This document shows, piece after piece, positions 9,221 through 17,724 of a stretch of 64,000 nt of DNA (the stretch's first letter is position 1; each line of letters starts with the position of its first letter). The position numbers were made by a program, and so were the translations under genes. The notes under the pieces are model-generated. The model made no database searches and was not told where the DNA came from. It was given only the letters and a program-made list of their open reading frames with translations. Source of the stretch: Nakamurella endophytica (lineage in GTDB: Bacteria; Actinomycetota; Actinomycetes; Mycobacteriales; Nakamurellaceae); contig NZ_BMNA01000001.1 of assembly GCF_014646215.1 (NCBI RefSeq), positions 761,260-825,259 on the forward strand, written 5' to 3'.

Positions 9221-10600
9221 ATGCAGCGCATCGCCGGTTTCATGCGGACGTACTGGACGCGGGGCACACCGGGCCGCCCGACCCCGCGCAGCCTGGCCGT
9301 CTTCATGCAGCGGATGTGGCTGCTCGCGCTGACCTTCAAGCTGCTCGGCTCGTCCTGGGACGTGTCCTGGCACTTCAAGTGGCTGCGCGACGACTTCGCG
9401 CCGCCGCACCTGCTGAACACCGTGGGCACCGGCATCGCGATCGGCCTGGTGCTGGCGCACACCTTCACCGGGTACGGCGCCGAGCGGACGTCGCTGCGGA
9501 TCATGCAGTGGGGCACCGGCATCTTCGTCGTGGCCGGCCCGATCGACGTGATCAATCACCGGATCAACGGGCTGGACCTGACGGCGTGGTCGCCGTCGCA
9601 CCTGATGCTCTACCTCGGCACGATGATCATGGTCATCGGCGTGATCCGGAACTGGTACCGCAGCTATCCGCGGGACCTACGGTTCGGCCGGCTGAACCAG
9701 TGGACCGCGGGCCTGGTGCTGCTGTTCGCGTTCCTGTTCGAGGACTTCTTCTTCCCGACCGGCCAGCAGGAGTACGGCATCCTCGAGGTCGGCTCGTGGC
9801 TCCGCGGCGCGCCCTACGCCGAGCCGTCACTGCTGTCCTTCGCCGCCACGCAGCTGGGCCGGCCCGTGGACGACGTCGCCATCCAGCACTTCGCCATGCC
9901 GATCGCATCCTGGGTCTACCCGGTGTGGGTGCTGGTGGTCTGCGTCGCGGTCCTGGTCGCCGCGCGGCTGCTGGTCGGCGTCCGCTGGACCGCCACGCTG
10001 GTCGTCGCGCTCTACGTCGCCTACCGCTGCATCATCTGGCCGCTGCTGGTGGTGAGCACGTTCCCGCCCAGCTCGCTGCCGCTGTGGGTGCTGCCGGTCG
10101 GTGTCGCCGTCGACCTGGTGTTCCTGGTGCCGCGCCTGCCCGCCGTCGCCCGCGCCGTCGTCGGCGCCGTCGTGGTCGGTGCGGTGGGCTACGGGGCGCT
10201 GCTGCTGTCGGCCGTGGTCACCGGCACCCCGACCGACCTGGGCCACCAGGACATCGCCGGCTGGCGGGCCGACTGGGCGGCGGGCGCCTACCTGTGGACC
10301 CCGCCGGTGGCGTGGTGGTCCGCCTGGATCGCGGTGCCCGGCCTGGCCGTCAGCTGGGCGGTCGTGGAGATCGTGGTGGCCCGCCGCGCCGGCCGCGACA
10401 CCGCACGGCCGCCGGCGCTCGCCGTGACCTACGGGTCCGAGCCGCTGCGCGGGTCGGACAAGGTCCTGCGCGGCTGGCCGGACGGCACCGTCGCTCCCTC
10501 GGGCGGCCGGGCACGGCCGGCGCCGACGGGGCGCCCGGCCGGGCGGCCCGGTCCCACGCCGGCGCGCCGGCGGGAGCGGGTCAAGGCCGGCCGCCGCTGA
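9221..10600 (+). CDS. Polytopic membrane protein of unknown function
   Basis: 459 aa with about nine hydrophobic segments and a basic Pro/Arg-rich cytoplasmic tail from about residue 400. Start ATG 9221 has a good ribosome site (GGAGGAGAGG). The N-terminal part is notable for WHFKWLRDDFAPPHLLN and for conserved-looking His/Asp residues (HTFTGYG, IDVINHRING, SHLMLYLG, IQHFAMPIASW) at membrane edges, suggesting metal or haem ligands, but I do not recognise a family. It is convergent with a CopD-type gene, which hints at, but does not prove, a copper-related role. Confidence 0.75.
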   Translation: MQRIAGFMRTYWTRGTPGRPTPRSLAVFMQRMWLLALTFKLLGSSWDVSWHFKWLRDDFAPPHLLNTVGTGIAIGLVLAHTFTGYGAERTSLRIMQWGTGIFVVAGPIDVINHRINGLDLTAWSPSHLMLYLGTMIMVIGVIRNWYRSYPRDLRFGRLNQWTAGLVLLFAFLFEDFFFPTGQQEYGILEVGSWLRGAPYAEPSLLSFAATQLGRPVDDVAIQHFAMPIASWVYPVWVLVVCVAVLVAARLLVGVRWTATLVVALYVAYRCIIWPLLVVSTFPPSSLPLWVLPVGVAVDLVFLVPRLPAVARAVVGAVVVGAVGYGALLLSAVVTGTPTDLGHQDIAGWRADWAAGAYLWTPPVAWWSAWIAVPGLAVSWAVVEIVVARRAGRDTARPPALAVTYGSEPLRGSDKVLRGWPDGTVAPSGGRARPAPTGRPAGRPGPTPARRRERVKAGRR

Positions 10601-10697
10601 CCGGACCGGGCGTCGCCGCTGCCGGCGCTGCCGCCGCTGCCGGTGCGGTCCGCATCAGCTCCGGCTCCAGCTGCGGCTGGACGTGGGGGCCGCGCCC

Positions 10698-11804
10698 TCA
10701 GAAGGGCGTCACGGCGGTCCGGGTGAGCACCACCGCCACGCCGAAGGCGACGGTCAGCACGACGAGTTCCCAGCCGCACCACACGGCGATGGCGGTCGGC
10801 CGGCCCTCGGCGATGCGCGGCATCAAGCGGGTCCGCACCACCAGGGCGATGCCCGCGACGGCCGCCATGCAGACCGCCTTGGCGACGACCAGCACCCCGT
10901 ACCGGGTGTCCACCAGCGACCATGGCAGGTGCGTCACCGGGGACAGCGCCAGCTCCAGCAGGCCGTTGAACACCCCGGTGACGCCGACGACGAACACGCA
11001 CCAGGTCGCCAGGCGTGAGAACTTCGGCAGCGCCAGCGACAGCAGCTCCGGCCGGCGGGTCAGGAAGACGATGACCCCGAGCAGGCCACCGGCCCACACG
11101 CTGGCGCCGGCGACGTGCAGCTCCATCGACATCATCGACAGGTCGTGGTACTTCCAGTTCGACGCGTGACCGGTCAACGGCAACGGCAGCAACCCGAACA
11201 CCGCGACACCGACCCGCAGCTCCGCGGGCACCCGCTCGCCATGCCGGATCGACACCCGGGCGAGCCACAGGGACAGCGCGGCGCAGCCCGCCGACAGCAG
11301 CAGACCCTTGCCGGCGGCGATCTGGCCGATGTACGTCCACACCGCGCCGGGGGTGGGCGCCTGGCCGAACTCGGCGGTCAGCAGCACGATGGCGGCCAGT
11401 GCGGACAGGCCCCACACGGCACTGGTCCACACGGCCAGCGGCCGCACCCGGCTCATCACCGGCTCCGACAACTCGGCCCGGTCGAACCCCAGGAAGAGGC
11501 TGAGCAGGGCGAGCCCGGCAGTGGCGACGGCGCCGACGTCCAGCAAGGTGCGGACCAGTGGGATGCCGTAGGTCACCCACGCCCCGGGCCCCGGGATGCC
11601 GGGCACGGCGGGCTCCTGCGTCAGTCCGGCCCCGACCAGCGCGGCGACCACGGCCGCCGCGACCAGCAGCGCGGCGAAGGCACCCGAGCCGCGGACCAGA
11701 CCGGCGAAGCGGCTGCCGTCCACCGGCCGCGGGATGCCGCGGGTCCGCGGCGCACGCGAGCCGGTCGGTGCGGGATCGGCCCGCCGGGCCGGCGTGGAGG
11801 TCAC
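10698..11804 (-). CDS. CopD-family copper resistance membrane protein
   Basis: 368-aa membrane protein with about nine predicted helices. The CopD domain (roughly residues 215-320) is recognised by HVAGASVWAGGLLGVIVFL, FSRLATWCVFVVGVTGVFNGLLEL and TRYGVLVVAKAVCM. CopD proteins are implicated in copper uptake to the cytoplasm. Unlike many actinobacterial versions it has no fused cytochrome-oxidase-assembly domain. GTG 11804 has CACCAT six bases before it and no ribosome site (leaderless pattern). A second CopD domain, fused to CopC, occurs at about 45 kb. Confidence 0.85.
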   Translation of the reverse strand: MTSTPARRADPAPTGSRAPRTRGIPRPVDGSRFAGLVRGSGAFAALLVAAAVVAALVGAGLTQEPAVPGIPGPGAWVTYGIPLVRTLLDVGAVATAGLALLSLFLGFDRAELSEPVMSRVRPLAVWTSAVWGLSALAAIVLLTAEFGQAPTPGAVWTYIGQIAAGKGLLLSAGCAALSLWLARVSIRHGERVPAELRVGVAVFGLLPLPLTGHASNWKYHDLSMMSMELHVAGASVWAGGLLGVIVFLTRRPELLSLALPKFSRLATWCVFVVGVTGVFNGLLELALSPVTHLPWSLVDTRYGVLVVAKAVCMAAVAGIALVVRTRLMPRIAEGRPTAIAVWCGWELVVLTVAFGVAVVLTRTAVTPF

Positions 11805-11871
11805 CGGTTCATGGTGACACGCAGCCCGCCCGGAGCCGCCGGACCGGTCCCCTCGGTCCGGTCCCGGCCGG

Positions 11872-13554
11872 TCAGCGGACCCGGTCGACCCGCCGCACGT
11901 CCCACACCGGCACGGCGGACTCGGCGACCGAGGCGTCCGCGTGGAAGACCAGGAACGAGTCGAAGGTGCGCGCGAAGGCGCGGTCGTGCGTCACCGCGAC
12001 CACGGTGCCCTCGAACGCGGCCAGGGCGTCCTCGAGCGACTCGGCGGACTCCAGGTCCAGATTGTCGGTCGGCTCGTCGAGCAGCAGCAGCGTGGCGCCG
12101 GACAGCTCGAGCAGCAGGATCTGCAGCCGGGCCTGCTGGCCGCCGGAGAGCGAGTCGAACGTCTGCTCCCCCGCCCGGGCCAGCCCGTACCGGTCCAGCG
12201 CGCGGGCAGCCTGCTCCCGTCCCATCCCGGCACGGTGCTCGTCGCCGCGGTGCAGGATGTCCAGCAGGGTCCGGCCGGCCAGCTCCGGGCGGCTGTGCGT
12301 CTGCCGGAACCAGCCGGGGCGCACCCGCGAGCCCAGCACCGCGCGGCCCCGGTGCCGCACCGGCTCGACGGGGGCGCCGGCGACCGGCCGGTGCTCGACG
12401 TCCGGGTCGCTGCCGCCCTGCGCCAGCAGCCGCAGGAAGTGGCTCTTGCCCGACCCGTTGGCGCCGAGCACGGCCAGCCGTTGCCCGTACCAGATCTCCA
12501 GGTCGAACGGTCGGACCAGCCCGGTGAGCTCCAGGCCCGTGCACACCACCGCCCGCTTGGCGGTGCGGCCGCCGGACAGCCGCATGAGCACCCGCTGGCG
12601 GATCGGCACCGCCTGGGGCGGTCCGGCCTCGACGAACTTGGCGAGCCGGGTCTGCGCGGCGTGGTACCGGGACGAGAGACCGTCGTTGTAGGCGGCCTTG
12701 ACCTTGTACATCTGCACCAGGGCCTTGAGCTTGGCGTGCTCCTCGTCCCAGCGCCGGCCCAGCTCCTCCAGCCGCGAGTTCCGGTCGTCCCTGGCCTGCC
12801 GGTACGAGTCGAGCCGGCCGCCGTGCACCCACGACACCGCGCCGGCCACCCCGGGCTCCAGCGTGACGATCCGGGTCGCCGCCCGGGCGAGCAGTTCCCG
12901 GTCGTGGGTGATGAGCAGCACCGCCTTGTCCGTGCCGGCCAGCCGGTTCTCCAGCCAGACCTTGCCGGGCACGTCCAGGTAGTTGTCCGGCTCGTCCAGC
13001 AGCAGGACCTCGGCGGGGCCGTCGAGCAGGAGCTCGAGCACGACCCGCTTCTGCTCGCCCCCGGACAGGGTGTCCACGCCGCGGAACTTGGCGCGGTCGT
13101 ACGGGATGCCCAGCGCCGCCACGCACGCCTTGTCGTAACGGTTCTCCCAGTCGTACCCGTCGGCGTCGGCCCACTCCGCCAGCGCGTGCGCGTAGGCCAT
13201 GGCGGTCGGCTCGTCGTCGGTCTCCATCATCGCCAGCTCCGCCGCGTCGACCGCGGCGGCGGCCCGCCGCACCGGCTCGGGGCTGACCGAGAGCAGCAGG
13301 TCGCGCACCGTGGACCCGTCGCGCACGCCGCCGATGAACTGCGGCATCCAGGCCCAGGTGCCCGAGCGGGTCACCGCTCCGTCCTCGGCGTCGACCTCGC
13401 CGGTGACGATGCGCAGCAGGGTGGTCTTGCCGGTGCCGTTCGGCCCGATCAAGGCGGTCACCGTGCCGGCCGACAACCGGAACCCGACGTCGGCCAGCAG
13501 CGGCCGGCCGTCCGGCAGCGAGTACGAGATGCCCGACAGCTCCAGGTGCGCCAC
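11872..13554 (-). CDS. ABC-F type ATP-binding protein (duplicated ATPase, no membrane domain)
   Basis: 560 aa with two nucleotide-binding domains and no transmembrane segment, as in ABC-F translation factors and antibiotic-resistance proteins. NBD1: Walker A GPNGTGKTT, signature LSGGEQKR, Walker B VLLLDEPDNYLD. A linker with helical arms (about residues 255-310) follows; NBD2 has a variant Walker A GANGSGKSH, signature LSGGQQAR and LLLLDEPTDNLD. The His in place of the final Thr/Ser of the second P-loop is unusual. The GTG at 13554 is just before the first conserved strand (HLELSGISYSL). It likely acts on ribosomes; resistance versus housekeeping role cannot be told. Confidence 0.9.
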   Translation of the reverse strand: MAHLELSGISYSLPDGRPLLADVGFRLSAGTVTALIGPNGTGKTTLLRIVTGEVDAEDGAVTRSGTWAWMPQFIGGVRDGSTVRDLLLSVSPEPVRRAAAAVDAAELAMMETDDEPTAMAYAHALAEWADADGYDWENRYDKACVAALGIPYDRAKFRGVDTLSGGEQKRVVLELLLDGPAEVLLLDEPDNYLDVPGKVWLENRLAGTDKAVLLITHDRELLARAATRIVTLEPGVAGAVSWVHGGRLDSYRQARDDRNSRLEELGRRWDEEHAKLKALVQMYKVKAAYNDGLSSRYHAAQTRLAKFVEAGPPQAVPIRQRVLMRLSGGRTAKRAVVCTGLELTGLVRPFDLEIWYGQRLAVLGANGSGKSHFLRLLAQGGSDPDVEHRPVAGAPVEPVRHRGRAVLGSRVRPGWFRQTHSRPELAGRTLLDILHRGDEHRAGMGREQAARALDRYGLARAGEQTFDSLSGGQQARLQILLLELSGATLLLLDEPTDNLDLESAESLEDALAAFEGTVVAVTHDRAFARTFDSFLVFHADASVAESAVPVWDVRRVDRVR

Positions 13555-13612
13555 GAGGGCAGGCTGCGCGAGCGGAGCGGGCCCGTCAAGCCGGTTGCCG
13601 GCCGCGGCCCGC

Positions 13613-15091
13613 TCAGGCCAGCGCCGAGCCCTTCCGCCACTCCGGCCACGGGATGTTCCAGTCGCCGAAGCCGTCGGTCGGTGCGAGCCGGGTGCTGGTG
13701 CCGGTGACGGTGACGATGTCGCCCCAGCTGAACGTGTCGTAGAACCAGCGGGCCGCGTCCGGAGCGATGTTGATGCAGCCGTGCGAGACGTTGCGGACGC
13801 CCTGATCGGCCACCGACCACGGCGCGGAGTGGACGAAGACACCCTCGTTCGAGATGCGGACGGCCAGCGGGATGTCCTTGTCGTAGCCCAGGTCGTAGCT
13901 GGTCGGCAGCCCGTACGAGGCCGAGTTCATCCGCTTGACCGGGTACTTCTCCTGCACCACGTAGGTGCCGGACGGGGTGACGAACGAGATGGCCCGGCCG
14001 CCCACGGTGATCTCCCGGTTCATGCCCATCGACACCGGGATGGTCCGGACCTTCCGCCCGTCGACGAACACCTCCATCCGCTTGGTGGCGTCGTCCACCT
14101 TGGCGATCTTGGCCGGGCCGACGGTGAGCCGCAGGGTGCGGTCGGTCTCGCCGTAGAGGCCGTCGCCGAGATCGACCCCGTACACCGCGGCGTCGACCTG
14201 GATCCGGGTACCCGGCTTCCAGTAGTCGCGCGGGCGGTAGTGCAGGGTCCGGTCGTCCCACCAGAACCACCGCCCCTCGACCGCCGGGGTGGTGGTCACC
14301 TTCAGGGCCTTCTCGGCGGCGACGCGGTCGGCCGGGGCCTTGTCGTAGATGACGACGAGAGGTTGGCCGACGCCGACCGTCCTGATGTCCGGGCTCGGCA
14401 TGAAGGACGGGTAGACGGTGTCGGCCGGGGTCAGCGTGGTGAAGGCCAGGTCGGTGGACGTGGTCCGGCCGGCCGGGTCCGTGGCGGTCGCCGCGACGGC
14501 GTACCGGCGCCCGTACCCGAGCGGTTCGGTGGTGGTCCAGGTCCGGCGGTCGCGCGAGAGCGACCCGTCGACGCGCCGGCCCTCCGGGTTGGTGACCCGG
14601 ACGTCCGTCAGGATCCCGCCGCTGCTGCGCACGACGACCGGCGCGATCGGCGACACGCCGTCGGCGTCGGCGGCCGGCACAGTGCTGATCCGGGCGGCCG
14701 GCCGCGCCGGCGACGGGGTGGTGGGAGTCACCGCGGGACCGGTGAACGACGGCAGCGGCGCGGCCACGGTGCCGCTCGGCGCCCCCGTCGTCGCGGTGGC
14801 CGAGCCATTGGATCCGGACGGCGCGTCGGCGGGAGCGGACCCGCCGGGCACGGTGGCCGGCGCTGCGGACGGGACGGTGACGGCCGGCGAAGCGGCGGAG
14901 CCCGTGGTGGTGGCAGAGCCGCTACTCGCGCTGCCGGCGCTGCTCGGCGCGGCGGCGGAGGTGGCCGGCGGGGCGGTCGCCGAGGGCGCGGCGGTGCAGG
15001 AGGCCGCGACGAGAGCGCCGGCCAGGACGGCGGCGGGCAGCAGGTACCGGGTACGGCGGTGACGCGGGGTCGGGGTGGCGAAGGGGGGCAT
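13613..15091 (-). CDS. ldt: L,D-transpeptidase with Ig-like domains (lipoprotein)
   Basis: Forms 3-3 cross-links in peptidoglycan. 492 aa: signal sequence with probable lipobox ALVAASC, a ~85-residue Ser/Ala/Thr/Pro-rich linker, two Ig-like domains (about 125-330), then the YkuD catalytic domain with HSAPWSVADQGVRNVSHGCIN, containing the catalytic HxxxxxxxxxxxxxSHGC arrangement. The Ig-Ig-YkuD layout is that of mycobacterial LdtMt2-type enzymes. ATG 15091 has AGAGGA at the right distance. It lies upstream of the ABC-F gene with a 58-base gap on the same strand. Confidence 0.92.
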   Translation of the reverse strand: MPPFATPTPRHRRTRYLLPAAVLAGALVAASCTAAPSATAPPATSAAAPSSAGSASSGSATTTGSAASPAVTVPSAAPATVPGGSAPADAPSGSNGSATATTGAPSGTVAAPLPSFTGPAVTPTTPSPARPAARISTVPAADADGVSPIAPVVVRSSGGILTDVRVTNPEGRRVDGSLSRDRRTWTTTEPLGYGRRYAVAATATDPAGRTTSTDLAFTTLTPADTVYPSFMPSPDIRTVGVGQPLVVIYDKAPADRVAAEKALKVTTTPAVEGRWFWWDDRTLHYRPRDYWKPGTRIQVDAAVYGVDLGDGLYGETDRTLRLTVGPAKIAKVDDATKRMEVFVDGRKVRTIPVSMGMNREITVGGRAISFVTPSGTYVVQEKYPVKRMNSASYGLPTSYDLGYDKDIPLAVRISNEGVFVHSAPWSVADQGVRNVSHGCINIAPDAARWFYDTFSWGDIVTVTGTSTRLAPTDGFGDWNIPWPEWRKGSALA

Positions 15092-15196
15092 GGCGATCCT
15101 CTGAGCGGAGCCCGCGGGGATGCGGGAGGGGGACCTGGACGGCAGGCCGGCACGGGCCGGCGGCGGTCGCCGACGAGGGGTCGGCGCCGGATGCGG

Positions 15197-15709
15197 TCAG
15201 GTCCGCAGTACGCAGAGGGTGACGGGGACGTCGCCGGGGCCGGGCCGGGCGCGGCCCTCCCGCGGGGCGACCGGCGCCGCGGGTGCGCGTTCGCTGCGTC
15301 GCACCAGCACGGCCGCCAGCGCCAGGCCAAGCACCAGCGCCAGCACGCAGTCGGCCAGGCCGCCGTCGTGCAGCGGGATGCCGGGTGACCGTTCGGCCGG
15401 CACGACCGCCGACGCGACAGGGACGCCCACCGGCTGCATCCACCCCGCCGACTGCACCGCCGGCGCCGGGTCCGTGCCGTGCTGCGCGAGCCCGGCCCGG
15501 CCGGTGGCGGCCGGGTGCGCGACGTCGTGGACGCCGCCGGCGACGGCTGCGGCGGGGACCGGCGAGGACAGCTCGGAGGCCCCGTGGTGGTCGGTGAGCA
15601 GGTGCAGCACCACGATGCCGGCCAGCACCGCGACGACCAGCACCCATCGCGCCGCGCGGGCGGCACGGGTGGCCGCCGCGGGGCGGCGGTCGGCGCGGGC
15701 GAGACTCAC
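15197..15709 (-). CDS. Small membrane protein, DUF6153-like
   Basis: 170-aa protein with a hydrophobic helix near the N-terminus (RWVLVVAVLAGIVVLHLLTDHH) and another near the C-terminus (DCVLALVLGLALAAVLVRRSE), between which lies an Ala/Val/Pro-rich loop with several His. This two-helix, His-containing layout resembles DUF6153 proteins, whose function is unknown. GTG 15709 follows GACACT by 6 bases and has no ribosome site, so it is probably leaderless. Longer starts would run into a repetitive DNA array and are unlikely. It precedes ldt on the same strand. Confidence 0.6.
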   Translation of the reverse strand: MSLARADRRPAAATRAARAARWVLVVAVLAGIVVLHLLTDHHGASELSSPVPAAAVAGGVHDVAHPAATGRAGLAQHGTDPAPAVQSAGWMQPVGVPVASAVVPAERSPGIPLHDGGLADCVLALVLGLALAAVLVRRSERAPAAPVAPREGRARPGPGDVPVTLCVLRT

Positions 15710-15800
15710 CGGTCCAGTGTCCGGGTTCGGCCGTGTTGCCGACGTGACCGCCCGGTACGGCGCGCCGCCGGGGCGGGTGACCGCCCGGGCCGGCCACCGA

Positions 15801-15872
15801 GTGGCGGACAGCGACCGGGTGGCGGGAAGCGACCGAGTGGCGGCAAGCAGCCGAGTGGCGGGCGGCGACGGG
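15801..15872. repeat. 18-bp tandem repeat, four copies
   Basis: Four adjacent 18-base units beginning GTGGCGG (15801, 15819, 15837, 15855) with 3-6 differences between copies; consensus GTGGCGGgAAGCGACCGA. A weaker fifth unit may precede. It lies between the Ni/Co transporter stop and the next gene, immediately adjacent to the stop. Confidence 0.8.
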
Positions 15873-15878
15873 GGTCCG

Positions 15879-16973
15879 TCAGGCGCCGTCGCTGCCGAGC
15901 CGGCCGGACACCCGCCGCTCGACACCGCCCCACCGCCAGTAGGCCGCCGAGGCGCCGAACACCACGGCGAACAGGCCGACGACGAGGTACCCGACCGCCC
16001 CGAGGTCCAGGCCGGCGATCCAGCCGGTGACCGGGTCGTGCCAGCCGAGCTGCTCGTGCAGCAGCGACACCAGCTCGATGCCGCCGACCAGCAGCGCCAC
16101 GGCCACCGACAGCCCGGTGGTCGTCAGGTTGTAGTAGATCTTGCGCACCGGGCGGTGCGCCGCCCACCCGTACGCCGCCTGCATGAACGCGCCGTCGAGG
16201 GTGTCCGCGAGGCTCATCCCTGCGGCGAAGACCACCGGCAGGGTGAGCACCGCGTACCAGGGCAGCCCCGTGGTGGCGCCGGTGCCGGCGAGGACCAGCA
16301 GGGCCACCTCGGTGGCCGTGTCGAACCCCAGCCCGAACAGCAGCCCGACGACGAACATCTGACCGGGTCGGCGGATGCGGGCCATCACCGGCCGCAGCAC
16401 CCGGGCCAGCAGTCCCCGGCTCTGCAGCGCCCGCTCGAGCGCCGGCTCGTCGAGTGCACCGCGCCGCAGCCGCCGCCACACGCGGGCCATGCCGAGCAGG
16501 GCGGCCAGGTTCACCGCGGCCAGGGTGAGCAGGAACAGGCCGGACACCGACGTCCCGACGACGCCCAGCGTCCGGTTCGCCGGCGTCCCGTCCGAGAGCA
16601 GCGTGGCCGCGGCCGTCGCGGCGACGGCCAGCACCACGGTCAGGGCGAACACCACCGCGGAGTGGCCGAGCGAGAAGAACAGCCCCACCCCGGCGGCCGG
16701 GCGGCGGTCGCCGACGAGCTTGCGGGTGGTGTTGTCGATGGCGGCGATGTGGTCGGCGTCGAAGGCGTGCCGCAGACCCAGCACGTAGGCGGTGAGCGCG
16801 AGCCCGACGCCGAAGACCTGGTCCCCCACCGCGAAGTGGCGCGGCACCACCACGGTGAACAGGACGCCGAAGCCGACCACGTGCAGGGCGAGCACGACGA
16901 GCAGCGGGCGGACGGCGCCGCGGAGGTCGACCCCCCGACCGGGCGGCCGCTCGACCGCCGGCTCTGCCTGCAC
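15879..16973 (-). CDS. Nickel/cobalt transporter, NiCoT (HoxN/NixA) family
   Basis: 364-aa inner-membrane permease for Ni2+ and/or Co2+ with about eight helices. Family signatures are present: HAFDADHIAAIDNTTR in helix II, LFFSLGHSAVVFAL, VGLLFGLGFDTATEVALL, and AGMSLADTLDGAFM. GTG 16973 is preceded by GGGAGGT at ideal spacing. Cannot tell Ni from Co preference. The promoter region upstream carries a 33-bp tandem repeat. Confidence 0.93.
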   Translation of the reverse strand: MQAEPAVERPPGRGVDLRGAVRPLLVVLALHVVGFGVLFTVVVPRHFAVGDQVFGVGLALTAYVLGLRHAFDADHIAAIDNTTRKLVGDRRPAAGVGLFFSLGHSAVVFALTVVLAVAATAAATLLSDGTPANRTLGVVGTSVSGLFLLTLAAVNLAALLGMARVWRRLRRGALDEPALERALQSRGLLARVLRPVMARIRRPGQMFVVGLLFGLGFDTATEVALLVLAGTGATTGLPWYAVLTLPVVFAAGMSLADTLDGAFMQAAYGWAAHRPVRKIYYNLTTTGLSVAVALLVGGIELVSLLHEQLGWHDPVTGWIAGLDLGAVGYLVVGLFAVVFGASAAYWRWGGVERRVSGRLGSDGA

Positions 16974-17076
16974 GCTGACCTCCCTGCGTCGCCGACCCGG
17001 ATCGCAGCGGCCCGCTCACCGTAGCCCCGCAGAAGCGCACGCCCGCCCCGTGAGCCGCCGGTCCTGCGTCGCCCGC

Positions 17077-17171
17077 GGCCGCTGCGTGCGGTGGCCGGCC
17101 CGGCGGCGCGGCCGCTGCGTGCGGTGGCCGGTCCGGCGGTGCGGCCGCTACGGTGGCCGGACGGACGGCGC
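17077..17171. repeat. 33-bp tandem repeat, nearly three copies
   Basis: Units start at 17077, 17110 and 17143. Copies 1 and 2 differ at two positions; copy 3 has a 4-base deletion and a few changes. Each contains GCGGTGGCCGG or its derivative. It sits in the divergent space between the Ni/Co transporter (minus) and the antitoxin-like gene (plus), within 60 bases of the latter's start. Confidence 0.85.
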
Positions 17172-17228
17172 CCCGCGGCACCTGCCGCGGCCCGGGCGCC
17201 GGTGGCGATCGATCGAGAAGAGGCGCAC

Positions 17229-17627
17229 GTGGTCGACTTCGGGGAACTGAAGAACAAGGCACAGGACCTGATCGCCGAGCACTCCGACCAGGTCAAGCAG
17301 GGCATCGAGAAGGTCGGCGGGCTGGTCGGGTCCCGGGTCGGTCACGACCGGGTCGACCCGGTCGAGCAGAAGCTGTCCGGGCTCGTCGACCGCATCGCCG
17401 ACGGCCGGACGCACGGCGCGCCGGCCGATCCCGCGGCGCCCGCCACACCCGCCACCCCGTCGACGCCCGGCGATCCGGCGGCGCCCAGCGTTCCGGTGTC
17501 CGCGGACGCTCCGGGCGTCCCGCCGGTTCCCCCGGTGCCGTCCACGCCCGCGCCGAGCACGACGCCGCTGGTGGAGGGCGAGGACCTGCCGCCGGTCACC
17601 CGTCCGTCCGGCCCGTCCGCCGGCTGA
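17229..17627 (+). CDS. MT0933-type antitoxin-like protein with Pro/Ala-rich tail
   Basis: 132 aa. Residues 1-55 (VDFGELKNKAQDLIAEHSDQ, then VKQGIEKVGGLV) resemble the Rv0909/MT0933 antitoxin family: a short amphipathic helical domain with D-K-A/K-D-L and D-Q-V-K motifs. The tail is low-complexity Pro/Ala/Thr/Ser. No toxin gene is adjacent on the same strand, so a true toxin-antitoxin pair is not shown here. GTG 17229 is 5 bases after AGAGG. Confidence 0.65.
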   Translation: MVDFGELKNKAQDLIAEHSDQVKQGIEKVGGLVGSRVGHDRVDPVEQKLSGLVDRIADGRTHGAPADPAAPATPATPSTPGDPAAPSVPVSADAPGVPPVPPVPSTPAPSTTPLVEGEDLPPVTRPSGPSAG

Positions 17628-17724
17628 GGCTGCCCACCCGGCGCAGCCCTCGACCGTCCGGCCGGCGGCGTTGACGCACCGGAGCGCACGGGACGGTCGA
17701 CCGGGTCGTGCCCGGTGACCCGGG

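Noticed and set aside
13199-15388. 729-codon plus-strand frame
   Set aside because: Antisense to the L,D-transpeptidase and ABC-F genes.
17650-17700. Possible terminator (TCGACCGTCC ... GGACGGTCGA) between the antitoxin-like gene and hrpA
   Set aside because: Ten-bp arms but a 31-base loop; too weak to list.
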